64,000 bases of DNA from Lathyrus oleraceus (GCF_024323335.1 NC_066583.1:367533877-367597876), one strand, 5' to 3'; shown: positions 32,326 to 45,447, counted from the stretch's first letter. Notes: generated by a model not told the origin, from the sequence alone. Made by a program: numbers and translations.

Positions 32326-34741
32326 TTATGACCCAGATGATGCTTCTCGATTGGGACAATTGTTCTTGTTGTATCCTGGTTGACGACAGATACTACATAG
32401 TCTTATCATTTTATCTGTCGTATCCATTTCTGTCCTGATACGCGTGCTGTTTGGCCTTCCTTTTTTCTTTCTATGCATCTTGTCGTTGTGCCAAACTATG
32501 TCACCTTCGTATGGAGGCCAGTATTCCTCAATTGGTAGCACCGAGAAGCTTTTATTATATACATTCATGATGATGACGATCTTGTACACATCAGATAAAT
32601 GGCTGTAAGTGTCTTGGCGAGTATATGCGCATACTGCAATGACATGGGAGCAAGGAATGCAGAAGGCCTTGAAATTTCCACAACCGCACCAACTTCTGTA
32701 TAATCTGACAGCATAGGCTAAATTTGGTCTCCCCTGGTTGTGGTCCATTGTTTCCTGAACACTGAAATTTTGCCTATGACAGTCAAAGACTGTTACAACG
32801 TGTGGGATAGCTTTGATGCTCTCCTCTTTCATGACTTTCATGCAACACTCACTGAATACTTGCCCATATATTAACACCGCACTCCATCTTTCACCTTTGG
32901 TTGCGAACTTAGAAGCTAACCTATAATAGGTCGATCTGACCAAGGCGGTTATTGGCAGATTTCTAATTCCTTTGAATACCCCGTTCATGCATTCCGCAAT
33001 TTTTGTTATCATGTGACTACATCGACAACCTCCGTCAAATGCCCTTGTCCACTGCTCTACTGGTATGTTATTCAGCCATCTTCTTGCGTTTTCATTAGAC
33101 AGTCTAATTTCATCACGATAATACTGAAATGACGGCTGAGTTAGAGCATACCCAACATTCACCACTTTCTTGCGAAGATTCTTATCTTTTATTTCATGCA
33201 TGGAGTTTTGTGCAATATGTCTAATGCAATAGACATGGGTAAAAGGAGGATCATGCCATCTATTGTCATGGTTGTTGTATGCATGCTCAATGGCAACATG
33301 TCTATCAAAAGTCAAACAGAGACTGGCTTATGGAGCCACATGCGTTTTGAGATGTCGAAGAAAGAAACCCCATTCACCAGCCGTTTCACCTTCAACCAGA
33401 GCAAAGGCAATGGAAAGACATTGTTATTGTCGTCTTGTGCAACCGCCATAAGCAAAGTACCATTGTATTTGTCGTATAACTAAGTGCCATCAATTTGAAT
33501 AATAGGTTTGCAGAATGCAAAACCTTTGATGCATGGGTCAAACGCCCAAAAGAGACGGTGAAAGATTCTATTACCTGTAACACAGGTTCCGTATGGCATC
33601 ATTGCTGGTAATGTCTCCATAATTGCCACAGTTCCTGGGACATATGTTTTTAGTGCCCATAAAAACCGTGACAATTCTTTGTATGAATCCTCCCAGTTGC
33701 CGAATACCTGTTTAACAACCTTTTTCCTCGCAATCCAGGCTTTCTTGTAAGATGGAGTATAATTATATCTTGTTATGATATGGGATATAATTATACTCAC
33801 CTTCATTGATGGGTCTTTGTTAACCAGCGGCAGAATGTCTTGACATATCAATGCAGCGTTCAATTTACGATGATCTTGTTCAACGTTAGTTACAATGCAA
33901 CTGTGAGGTGGGTCTCTTGAAGATATCTCCCAAGAGTCGTTTTTCTTTTTGTAAGACACAACCAACCGAAACTTACAAAGGATGTTACGACATTCAATGA
34001 CATACCTTCTCGAATCAGCTCGTTTCACTGTAAAATCAATAGAGTTGTTCATGTGGAATTTTTTGATAGCTCGCACACATTCTTCATGTCTCCCACCTTT
34101 AACTTGCCTTCTGATCCTGGATATGGGTTATAGAAAACACAGTTGGATGTTTCATCGTCATGCAGATCCATGTTTGTCATATGTTGAGGCGGATTGTAGA
34201 CATGACTAGGATGTATTGGCTCTGGTTGATCGTCATCTTCAATTTCGTTCTTCAACATATGATCGACATGTATCTCGGTCTCCTCTTCTTCTTCATCAAC
34301 GACGTTGACTTCTGCTTTTGCTTCTGGGTCGACGTCATTTGAGCATTGTGAATCAAATTCACCAGATTCATCCTGACTGGTTATTTGAGATTACTGAGAT
34401 GGTATACATGGTTGAAGAGTAATATACAACTCAATATAATTGCAGCCTGAATGTTCATGACTAACAAACATGTATTCGACATCTTCATCATCCCGTACCT
34501 TAAGTGGGAAAAACTTGCATTGACTATTCTAAAAAAATATTGGATTTTGATACGTGATTTTTGACACAATACCCAATCCTATGCAAGATTGTATTCTTTT
34601 TTTCAAATGTAAGAAGTTTGCATTTCTCTTGATCGTAAGTCGAATGGTATCGGTGTTTCGAAAACAAAATCCGTATAACTCAGACTTGTATGTCTCACCA
34701 TTATAATGAACATTGACACTATATTTCAATGAAGATAACAT
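32326..34741 (-). pseudogene. mudrA-type MULE transposase, multiply broken
   Basis: Minus strand from Met 34741. Order: N-terminal region (GETYKSELYGFCFRN), acidic linker, MuDR DNA-binding region (IKKFHMNNSIDFTVKR), DDE core (IQIDGT near 33490, TFDRHVAIEHAYNN near 33300, AECMNGVFKG near 32985), SWIM zinc finger CGCGNF...CSHVIAVC (about 32634-32694), and a CCHC knuckle CSICRQPGYNKNNC near the C-terminus. Breaks: stops at 34529, 34391, 33478 and 33328, and frameshifts near 34070 and 33430. The last 330 codons are open. It would be 750-800 residues intact, usual for the family. It is not a working gene. A TATA-like TATTTAAG lies upstream on the minus strand at about 34825. Confidence 0.85.
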
Positions 34742-34841
34742 TGTAATATTTCTGGTGCAAATGAAAATTAATTTCTTGCTGCAGATGAATGTGTGTTGAG
34801 TGTTGGATGTTGATAGTAGGACACTTAAATAGGTAAGTGAT

Positions 34842-34950
34842 TTGTCTCACATGCAAGCTAGTCCGAAGTGATGTGTCACACATGTAAGCTAGTCCGAAAT
34901 GACATGTCAAACATGCAAGCTACTCTGAAGTGATGTGTCCAACATGCAAG
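34842..34950. repeat. 31-bp tandem repeat at the Ogre insertion site
   Basis: About four units of CACATGCAAGCTAGTCCGAAGTGATGTGT-type sequence; the array is cut by the solo LTR and a related CGTGTCACACATGCAAG remains at about 39980-39996. Confidence 0.65.
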
Positions 34951-37900
34951 TGTCGCATCCGCGAAAAACAACCGGCGGGACTCAAATAAAAACACAACAC
35001 AGAGCCGCCACTGCGCGTTATTTATCCCAAGATAGGGAAAGGAAACGCTCAGAGAAACCTGGAAAGGAAATGGTCTTGCGACCAAAGAGAAAGGGTAAGG
35101 GAGTCGGTTACGCAAGGGGAAGGTATTAGCACCCCTCACGTCCGTCGTACTCGACGGGATCCACGTTCTAAAATAAAGAATAGGTTGCTAAACATCACAC
35201 ACACACAGGGAACGCAGGTGGGGTTAAGAGAAGGGAGCTCGATAGGACATCGCATCCTATGCCTACATATCTCGTCTGGAACGAGAATCAGAGCCACTGT
35301 AGTTCGGCTTACGCACGCCAAACAACACAAAACGCACAAACAGATGGCAAACATGGAGCCCGACAACCACTCGATGGAATTACGTCAGCATCCGAACCAA
35401 AACGCACACCAAAGGGCAAACGTGGAGCCCGACCGCCAATCACTGGGCTTACGTCGGCATCCGAACCAAACACACAATCAGATAACAAGTAAACACACAC
35501 AAAAAAGAAAAAGGTTGCCCGGAGAGGTCTCGCACGACCTCCTGCCTACATACCTCGTCTGGAACAAGGATCAGGGCGATGTAGTTCCCCCTCAAGGGAA
35601 AGAAAATCTAGCCAGAAACCAAGGGAAGACACACTACCAGGGAGCTGTACTCGAGCCTAGTGTTGTCATGCATCATTACCCTACGTTGAGGTTTCTACCT
35701 ACTTGCACAACTGCAAGCTAATCCTATCCAGGAATAAAGCAAGCATACAAGCATACAATCAATTCAAGCATTTCAAGCAAACATGTCAAACAAATATTCA
35801 CAAAGCACACACTATAACCAATCAAGTGAGGCTCACACAAAGGGTTTAACTGCCGAAGCAATTCATCTGTACATGGGTAGTATTCGCTCTTAACCTTGCC
35901 ATTACGAGGCTAAGGTGAAGCAGATGAAAGGTGAAGTGAGGATGAGACCTCACAGCTCTTATCCCTGACCAGGGAGAGCTTTAGACAAAGGAGCGTGGGT
36001 CCAGGATGGAGGGACCCTTCTACGCTCAAAGACTCTGACTCGATTGTACAAAGTACACGATCTTGGGTTTGTGCCCCAATGCATCAACACACAGCCGTGT
36101 GAGCAGAGGGACGACTCACAGAGTAGTGGGGGATAGATTGCATATCCCTTGGCTTCCACCAATTGCCTCATAGAGGACTTCACCTGCTTAGGCACAATAT
36201 TAAACAATCACAAACATCGCCTCTTAAGGAGGACTTCAGACATTTTGCCCGGCCAAGTAACAGGCCGGGTCTCCCAGACTACATGAAGAATAGAAGTCCT
36301 ACCTCAAGTGGTTTAAAAACCAAGCAGCAGCAAGCAAGTTCTTAAAGAACTGTAAGCGACTAAATGTACCTGAAATCAATCAAGTATCATCAGTACTCAG
36401 ACAGACAACAATAAACAGCAAATGTTAATCAGTCAGACTATACAATCAAGCAACACAAAGGCAAGCTATAAGCTCAAGCTCAAGCTTCACAACCTACAAA
36501 ACAAAGTCAAATTAGTTCTCAACAACAAACAATCTCAATTTAATTGATTTCCATTTCTCTCCTTAAGCCTTTTGCATTTCAACCTGAAAATCCACACCAA
36601 ATGTGAGAAACTAGACCACTAGGCCAAGCCTAGGGTCCAAAAGTGAGAAAAAAAATCTAAACAGCAAGTAATTCTCAACCAAAACCAAATTAACACAAAT
36701 AGAAAGCAAATGCAATTGATCCCATACTCATATCATTCATCATATTCATTTCATGACCAAAACAAGTCAAACTAGGTCAAATGCAACATCCAATGTCCAA
36801 ACAGAATAACTTCAATCAAAAGCATACCAAAACAATTCCAAAAATCCTCAAATAATTCACACCTAAACAGGACATATTCAAGGTATAGCATGTCAATTTT
36901 CAGCTCAATTGGACAAAAGGAACTAGGGCAATGAAAATCAAGAAATACAGACACACTTATGTAAGCCAATTCAAGGTATCAACACATACATTCACTTCAA
37001 AAATTCATAACAGAGTGAGAACAATTAAGAAATGAATGGGACCAAAACAGGGATGTCCTACAATGTGTCTACAATCAGCACACCAAATTTCACATTCATC
37101 CAGAACCATATGAGAATTTCACAAGAGATTTACAAACATGTGTCATACAAGGTTGTACAATGAACCAACAGAGAAGAAAAATATCAATCAAATTGAAAAT
37201 GCCATGGAAAAATCCAGAAATATTCACATAACATCTCAACATATCAATAATCATTCATGCAAAATTTCACTCCATTTCAACAATCATAGGTCATGCAAAT
37301 AAATTCAGAAAGTTGACCTAGCTAGGTGTGACACAAATTGTCACACCTAGATTTAAAAAATCATAACTCAATCATCAGGTATCCAAAAATCACAAACTTT
37401 ATATGTAAATCACCATCAACATGTCCAGAATGAGCTCAAAAAATTTCAGGAATTTCTTTTAATGTATGAGCATTTCACAATGAAAATGGCAAAACATGTA
37501 AAAAATACACACAAGTCAAAGATCAATAGGCCAGGTCAATATTTCACCATGCACAATTTCTAAAATCATGCTCATAAAAAACTAGGGGAAAAATGGGAGC
37601 TATCAAAAAAACCTCATATTTTTTGGACTTTCCACTAATTTTTTATGAATTTTTTGAGATTTATATGATTTTTAAATAATTATTTAAGTGTTTTATTTAT
37701 TAAATGATTTAATGGCAGTATGGTAATTTTCTCGCCCAGGACCAAAACGCTGGCGTTTAAATAATTGAGCTGGAGGCGCGCGATTGGTTGGATCTCGCGC
37801 TAAACACAAATTCAAACTGGCTTGGCAAAACAATGGATCAAACACGGCTTTCATCATCATTCTCACTCAAAAAAATTCCAGAACTCGTATGAACACGTGA

Positions 37901-39960
37901 AGAACAAAACTCCATGAAAATGCACAAACAGATAGCCATTGGAAAGGTCTGAGCACGTAGAGTCTAAATATGCAAATGATTCATCCTAATTGTTCCTAAA
38001 TTTCCTAGATCGAACGAATTAGGGTTTGACATCAAAGCTTCTAATCGAACTATCTCTCTCTATGATTCATCATTTCACAAACCAAGCCTAGCATGATAAA
38101 CTACATTGAACACTCTTCAAAACGCCTATAAACATTCATCAATTCATGAGATTCGAAAAATCACCTTGAATCAATGGCAGTGATGGATCTCGTGTCCTTG
38201 CGCTCCAATTTCCAAAAACAGATGCAACAAGATGTTAGGGAAGATGAATGGAAGTGTTAGCCTAGCTCGAATTTGCCTCTAATGGAAGAAAACCTCAAAC
38301 ACCATAGTTGAACCTCACTTGGACAGTGGAAATTGGTGAAGCCTTTGATGTTGATCTTCCAAAACAGTTGAAGAAGATGATGATTGGAAGAAGCAGCAAG
38401 AAAAACCACACGATTTGATGGAGAATTGGAAGAGTTATGCTTCAATTTGCTTGATGTGTTCTTGAGAGATTTTGAGAATTTGGAGGGAAAAATGGTTGAG
38501 ATTCTTTGTGAATTGTGATTTCTGTTAGAAGTTTGTTATGATTAACTGTTTATACTTCCCACTAATCAAGCTTTTTAATCACTAATTAACAAAATGAAAT
38601 GTAATTAGCAAAGTGTCATTTTCAAAGGCAAGGGCAAAATGGTATTTTCCTATGGGCTTTATGACAGCTCATTGACAGCTCACACACTCTCAAAATGACA
38701 TGTGTGAGCTGTTGCAACTTGTCCCATGGCCATTGGATGTATATTTTTGATTTTCACTATGTCATGGCATGAAATGTATTTTTCAAGTGCATTTCAAAAG
38801 TGAATTGTCCAACCATTGCACCTTGACATGTTATGATGATTCCAACAATTTTCAAATTGCATTTGTGAGGTGTTGCAAAAATCCCCATTCCAAAATTCCC
38901 ATTATTTCACAAGTTGGACCATTTTGCCCCTGGATCTTTAACTGGACACTTGAAATTTGACTTTTTGCATTGACCATTTTTGATGAATTCCAATTATGCA
39001 CCAAGAAAGTACATGTCAAATGGAGTTTGTGCATAAAAAGATCACTCAATTTGGACACTCCATGTGGAAGTTATGCCCCTCTGATTATGGGTCATTTTTG
39101 AAATTGAATGGACCATAACTTGCCAACCATACATTGGATTTTCAAGTTCTTGGACTTTTTGGAAAGGTGAGAACAAGATCTACAACTTTCATGTTGAACA
39201 AATTTTCATTTGAAGCTTCCTTGGACATGTAATTTTGAGGTCAAAAACTTTCCATTTTTGGAAACTTCCATTACAAGTCACTTTCTATTTTTGGCAATTT
39301 TTTGTCTGACTTGATTTTCTCCATTCTTGAGCTTTGAAATGTCAAATAACACTTGTTCCAACATGAATGAAGTGTATCCAACTCTCTCCCACCTCCAAAT
39401 CCATTAAATCATGCACAGTTGACCACAGTTGACTTTTTCAACTGATAGATGAATTTGGCAATGCACTGATCAATCTGAGCTCCAATCCTCTGATGAAATG
39501 GCCCAAGGATGAAACCCTAGCCTCAATAAGCACAATAAAACCATAAGATGATCCCCATATACATCATAGACCCCATCTCCTGATCATGCCCTGATTGGCC
39601 CAATGCAACTGATTAGGGTTGACCAGTAGTCAAAACCCTAATCTCAAAGAATCTGCTTCAACACTTGAAGAAATCAAACCATGATGATGATGATGAATCA
39701 TTGTAATCAAGATGAAGACCAATATCCCTTGAGAATCATGAAACCCTAATTTGGACCTCCACATCCTCAGATGATTAATGACCAGTCCAATGAAACCCTA
39801 GCTTGCACTTTGACTTCCTCATCTTCTGATCAAGACTTGTGAGGATGACTTGCACAATGTAACCACATGATATGCAATATGCAATGCCTAATGACCTAAA
39901 AATGATATGTAATATGTTATGCTAGTCCCAAGAGAGGAGGGCAAATTTTGAGGTGTTACA
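34951..39960 (-). mobile_element. Ogre solo LTR
   Basis: 5010 bp, minus-strand TGTAACACCTC...GATGCGACA, flanked by perfect GCAAG target duplications (34946-34950 and 39961-39965). No internal element sequence remains, so it is the product of recombination between two LTRs. It has two 69-bp units (35346-35483) against three in the other Ogre LTR and lacks the 1835-bp duplication. It lies between the two divergent genes of the MULE. Short open frames within (for example 35185-35721) are not credible genes. Confidence 0.9.
35346..35483. repeat. 69-bp tandem repeat, two copies
   Basis: Units begin at 35346 and 35415 (GGCAAACRTGGAGCCCGAC). Counterpart of the three-unit array at 1412. Confidence 0.85.
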
Positions 39961-40004
39961 GCAAGGGAGAGGAAAGCCACGTGTCACACATGCAAGCACT
40001 AACT

Positions 40005-40205
40005 CCAAATGAATTGGCGCCTCCTTACAATCCTTGCACATGGGCGCCAATCCATTTGGCTATACCATGTCTTGCATACATGCAGACCTCGTAACCAAGC
40101 ATTCACATCTAGGTGTGTCATGCCTATGCCTATGGAGGCACCAATTTGAATGGCGACACCATGTACAAAATGCACATGGGCGCCAATTCATTTGGCTACC
40201 ACATC
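40005..40205. repeat. Internal copies of the MULE terminal motif
   Basis: GGCGCCAAT-CATTTGGCTA occurs at about 40045 and 40168 along with AATTGGCGCCTCC at about 40012, on both strands, just upstream of the plant-mobile-domain gene. They resemble the GGCGCCAATTGGATTGA words of the terminal repeats. Confidence 0.6.
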
Positions 40206-40238
40206 CAAACACATTTTTCTATGCTCCACACTTTTGCC

Positions 40239-40247
40239 TATAAATAG
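40239..40247 (+). promoter_or_regulatory. TATA box of the plant-mobile-domain gene
   Basis: GCCTATAAATAGGAAG, 124 bp upstream of the ATG at 40363. Confidence 0.65.
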
Positions 40248-40362
40248 GAAGGTAACTCTAACACTTCTTCCACACCATCACTCACTACTTCTTCTACAAC
40301 ATAAAATCTTTCATCTGCAATAACCTCTTTCATCTGCACCAACCTCTTTCATCTTTGATAAG

Positions 40363-42581
40363 ATGTCTATGCTCACAATGGACGAATCACACAGAGGAAC
40401 AGTTGCAAACATAGCAACTTATGTAAGCGTTTTATTATTTTGTTATTTGTATAGAGTACCTTTTAATAGAGTACCTTTTAATAACATATCAACTTAGTAA
40501 AGTATTTTCTTATTTCTTTTATAGGATGTTTCACGGTTCCGTACTCGGGTCCACGAATATGTCCACATGGACCCGATGATTCAACCTTATGTTGAACTCG
40601 CTGGTTTTGGACATATAAGCAAAATTATGTCTTGGTCGGTGGATAATAAATTCATTCTTGCTTTATGCGAAAGATGCCATCCCGAGACACACACATTCTT
40701 GTTTCTAACCAGTGAGTGTACTGTGACGTTAGAAGACGTCTACATGCTTTTGGGACTGCCTATTGAAGGTAAAGTTGTAAATGGTCAAACCAACTATGTG
40801 AATTCAATTTTCATAGAACTCTTGGATACTGATTTGTTAGATGATAACTCAAGAGGTTAAGGTATACCACTTTCACACCTTAAGTCATATTATAACAATT
40901 TACATTTAGATGAGCATTCTACCGAAGAGGCTCGAATAATAAAAACTAGGTGTTACATTATGCTTTTAATTGGTTCTTTTTTATTTCCCGAAGGTAGTGA
41001 TTCTAGTATGCATATTATGTATTTACCTTTACTAAGACATGTAGATAGAATAGGAAGTTACAGTTGGGGATCCGCTTGTCTGGCCTATCTTTATAACTCT
41101 TTGTGTAAAAATTCACACAAAGACACGTCTACCTTTTCTGGATGTGCTATTTTGCTCCAAGCATGAGGTTGGTCAAGACTACCGTCCCTAGCGCCCGTCA
41201 ATAACAACCCTTTCACATTCCCATATGCATAAAAGTAAGTTGTTTAAATTGCTATATATTTACTTACTTTAACGATTATTATCTCTAACTAATATTTTTA
41301 CCTTTTTGGTGCAAATGGTCGGTACGTGGTATGAGTTATAACAGATGTCCTAGATATTTTATTACCCAGTATCGCAATCTCTTGGATCACCTTTGACCGA
41401 CATACGTATGGATAATAACCTCATTATTTCGTTATAATTTGTTAACTTCTTCTACCAAGTTTATAATCCAAGTTACTTTCACATTTCAATTCATTTGGCG
41501 TCCATACCTAAATTTGGATAATGACCATGAAGTCAATGAAGAAGACGCAACTGTATGGACTACATGCACACCGATAATAAGATTCACAACTGTGGAGATG
41601 CACAACAGTGATCATGTGAAGTTGCAGTTCGGTATGCTTCAACACATCCCAAATCCCCCAGCAAGCCTAGGAGAATGACATCTGCGCAAAGTTAACGACC
41701 AATGGAACTTCAATCCATGGCAAAGCTTCGCAAGATCTGATTGTCGCAAATGGAAGCACCGCCATGACCATGTCTTAACTGACGCAATGATGTCAAATGA
41801 AGAAAAACCAAGTCGTACTTATATGGCTTGGTACATATCGGTTGGTTCTCAGTTCATCGTCGAGGATATGTACCTGTACGACCCACGCCAACAAACTTAC
41901 ACACCAGACGCCTCAACATCTAACCCCTAACAACATTGTGAGACTGAATACACACAACCCCCTGTCCGTCAAACTTTCCGTTCCACAAACACACAAACAT
42001 ACAACCCAAACATGCCATACATCCAACCCCAATACCAAGAGCATACCCCATACCACCACCAACAAATTGATCATCAACCAGAGATCCAACATCGCTTCGC
42101 ACCCAACACATCACCCTACCAAAGCCGCCTTAGCCAGAACACTTAACGATCATTCAACACTAACCGTCCCTCCTCCTACCATAGCCAAGAAGCCCAAATC
42201 TCACAAAATCGAAACATCCAACAACCCTATCTCTACCAAACACCCCAACAATCTTTCCAACCTTTCCTCGACACATCATTCACACCCATGTCTCCCTTCA
42301 ACCGTCCCGGCCGCCCACCAATGAGTCAAACACAACCTAACTACTCTGGCATGGGTCATGAACTCAGCTATGGCGGTACACCTTCGATGCATATTAAAGA
42401 CTATGCCGATTTGTCGGACTATCTCAACAGGCCATCTCCTGTAGTTGGTAGTGATGCTCCTGGCCCCTCAAATGCTCAAACACTAGTGGTGAATCATCAA
42501 TGCGGGTTAGGGCCACGGGTTCGGGTAGCTAGGGGATGTGGGACCGGAGGTCGGTTAGGTGATCCCGGTCATCACCATTAG
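40363..42581 (+). pseudogene. Plant mobile domain (PMD, aminotransferase-like) gene of the MULE
   Basis: Exon 1 is 40363-40422, followed by a GT-AG intron 40423-40524. Exon 2 opens DVSRFRTRVHEYV and carries PMD blocks (WSVDNKFILALCERCHPETH, LEDVYMLLGLPIEG, WGSACLAYLY). This domain is known as the plant mobile domain (PF10536), found in MAIL-type host proteins and often carried by MULEs and Ty3 elements. Stops interrupt it at 40858 (TAA), 41164 (TGA), about 41396 (TGA), 41676 (TGA) and further on. The C-terminal part is rich in Pro, Gln, Asn and Tyr and ends in a Gly-rich CGTGG tail with a stop at 42579. At least two more introns are likely (about 41235-41310 and 41400-41455). It does not encode a full protein. 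Confidence 0.75.
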
Positions 42582-42670
42582 GCTTTTTTGTGTCAACAGA
42601 AATTTATATTAATATCAATTGATCCTATTTCGAAATTATGTATCACATATACCGTTTAACAAAAAAAACT

Positions 42671-42888
42671 GCAAAATACATTGAGGTGCCAATCCAATTG
42701 GCGCATCCTTTCAACTGATACACATGTGTGCCAATTGGATTGACTGCACCATGTGCCATAGCCAATCCAATCGGCGTCTGCACTCTATTTTTAAGAGGAT
42801 GCGCCAATTGATTTGACGCCTCCTCCTAAAAGTGGGATACTTTGGGATTTTTTTTGAAAAACTGGATTATTTTCGTAAAGAATTCACT
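42671..42888 (-). repeat. MULE right terminal inverted repeat
   Basis: Reverse complement of the left end. Lies 90 bp past the PMD stop. Confidence 0.75.
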
Positions 42889-42904
42889 AAATTTACTTTA
42901 TCAT

Positions 42905-43150
42905 TGATCAATTACTTAAGTTTTTTTACAAAAAATTTATTTTAAAAAAAATATTTTTTATCAATAGTATATCTTTTAATATTTTTTTGAATCTAAATAT
43001 AAATATATTAAAAAATATTAATTATAATTTAGAAAAATATGTGTAACTTATCAATTTTCTAACCACCGCATTCACACACTCATTTGAATATTTTGAGTTT
43101 ATAACTTATGAAGTAGAGTGCTCACATTTATTAGTTATTTTTTCATATTA
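42905..43150. repeat. Right half of direct-repeat copy 1
   Basis: ATCAATTACTTAAG through CTAACCACCGCATTCACACACTCATTT matches 45950-46215 in direct orientation. With 31390-31640 it forms one repeat copy split by the MULE. Confidence 0.75.
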
Positions 43151-43796
43151 TTTCTTACATTACCATTGCACCACATACCCTTCATGTTAATTTGTTTTAT
43201 CATATATTTAATATACCGTGTATAATTACAGTAGATTAATAAATTACTTAAACTTAGTTGAAATTTTTTTCACTTAGTTTTAAAATAATGTATAATTACA
43301 GTAGATTAATTTGTTTCATCTCTATATATTTGTATTAATTATTTTCACTTAGAACTTTTATACTTATTTTAAAATTTTAAATTAACTAAAGATATATTTA
43401 ATTTTATTTTATCACTGTTTTAAAATATATAAGTTAAGAATATTATTTAATATTTGCATTTTAATATTATATAATATTATTTAACATATTTGTTACGCTC
43501 ACATTACTATGTATACGATTTATGGCATAAAATTTAAAATAATAGGAAGACAAATGAAATTTTGGTCAATTAAATAATAGGAAGACAAATGAAATAAAAA
43601 AAATTTGTCCCTCTTCTAATTTTGGTCAATTAAAAAAAATTTCAAATAAAATATTCTTAGTTGAATTTTTTATTTATTCTATTTTTAATAAATTGAAAAC
43701 TTCATTTTGATTTATGTTAGTAATTTTTTTTTAATAAGACTTTTAACCTATCATTATCTCCCTAATTAAATATATGATTAAACAAATTAACATGAA

Positions 43797-43852
43797 GGGT
43801 CTGTGGTGCAATGATAACGTATTTGACTACTAATCAGAAGGTTGTGTGTTCG
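43797..43852 (+). pseudogene. tRNA-Trp-like pseudogene, truncated
   Basis: Follows plant nuclear tRNA-Trp from the acceptor 5' strand through D arm (TGGTGCAATGATAACG), anticodon arm (TTGACTACTAATCAG) and variable region into GTTGTGTGTTCG, with mainly C-to-T and G-to-A changes. The CCA anticodon is lost, and the T-arm 3' half and acceptor 3' strand are missing. An inverted copy of its first half is at 43869-43899. Confidence 0.6.
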
Positions 43853-45447
43853 CCCAACAAGAATCGAAGTCAAATACGTTACCATTGCACCACAGACCCT
43901 TCATGTTAATTTGTTTCATCATATATTTAATATATCGTGATTATGATTACTGTAATTAAGGAAACCAGGAAGAAATTACTACAACAATAATGACCTTCTA
44001 CCACCAGGTCTCACCTTATCGAAAAGATAAACCGAAAGAATTTGTGAACCTATGCTATCGCGATAGAGTAAACGAATCTCTGAGCGAATTTGAAATTTGT
44101 CCTTATGATCGCGAAAAGTCATACCACTTTAGAAGGCTCAAGTTGTAGTGGGAGCTTGACCGATGCAAATGTTACTCGAGAAGAAGATGAAGGTAGATTC
44201 TCAGCATGCAAGCTGATGGGGAATGAGAAGGGAAAATCTCATGCATCTATAGAATTCGTCGATCTTCTATGAAGGAAGGAATTTCTTCCGAATTTGTTTC
44301 TACTATATATGGCAATTAAATAGTACTCAGGTTCTCAAGGAGAAGCACACCCGGAAAGGAACAGTGAAATAACCACTAGTTAAATCGAACTATCAATACA
44401 ATGTGTCAACAACAGGATGGAGATATATATGCCATTGGATCAAAAAGGAATCCAGATCCACTTTGACATCTGAAAGAGGTATAAATCTAAAGAAATTTTG
44501 GATCATGGTTTCAAGAAAATCCTAGATACGAAAACCTTTTGAAGTTGAACACAACAGTTTAATATGGAAAGAGAATGTCCATCATGACATAAATATTGTC
44601 GCCCTACCGACCCCGAGACCAAGCCTCTAAATTCCTCTAGAGTGAGCTTCATCAAAGGGAAAAACAAAGTCAAGCCGACTACTGAAAGATCACACACAAA
44701 CACCTGATGTCGATTGTCGAAAGAATGCATGTAAATCCTTAATTAATTTCTTCCTGATTTCCTTCATGTTAATTTAATATATAGAGATGTTAGTTTAGTT
44801 GTCAAGTCCCTTACATAAAATGAAAAATCATATTAAAATCCATCACGTCAATGAGTTTGTCACTAAATATATCACTGTACATAATAGCTTATTTAGAATT
44901 GGTCTTTAATTTTGTCACTAATTATGTTTCATCTATTATTTTATTTAATGTTTATTTTTATAAAATTAAAATACTCTTTTATACAATACTCTTTTTTATT
45001 AAACAATTCTTTTTATAAAATAAAAAATATATATTTTATTTAATTTTATTATAATCAATTTTAAATAAACATAAATATTTTAACTATCTACGTTCATATT
45101 TGATATGTCAAATGGATATTATCTATATTTTATATTTAATGTTATAATATAAAATTGCGATTATACTCTTAAGAAATTAAAATGCAAATATTAAATAATA
45201 TATTTTAAAACAATGATAAAATTAAATTAAATATATATTTAGTTAATTTAAAATTTTAAAATAGGTATAAAAGTTCTAAGTGAAAATAATTAATACAAAT
45301 ATATAGAGATGAAACAAATTAATCTACTGTAATTATATATTATTTTAAAATTAAGTGAAAAAAATTTCAACTAAGTTTAAGTAATTTATTAATCTACTGT
45401 AATTATACACGGTAGATTAAATATATGATGAAACAAATTAACATGAA

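Larger units (their letters stand above)
31655..42888. mobile_element. Mutator-like element (MULE), decayed, split by an Ogre solo LTR
   Basis: Ends are inverted repeats of about 215 bp: left 31655-31868, right 42671-42888, sharing CCCAAAGTA-CCCACTTTTAGGAGGAGGCGTC, TTAAAAATAGAGTGCAG and CATGGTGCAGTCAATCCAATTGG. Inside are a small plus-strand ORF, a mudrA-type transposase on the minus strand and a plant-mobile-domain gene on the plus strand. Without the 5010-bp solo LTR and one duplication it would be about 6.2 kb. Paralogous flanks at 45744-46355 support the insertion site. I could not define a clean 8-9 bp target duplication. Confidence 0.75.

Noticed and set aside
41920..42114. Minus-strand Gly/Cys/Val-rich ORF
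   Set aside because: Opposite strand of the Pro/Gln/Asn-rich tail of the PMD pseudogene.
31640..42900. 9-bp target duplication of the MULE
   Set aside because: No matching 8-9 bp pair could be placed with confidence because the outermost bases of the inverted repeats have diverged.
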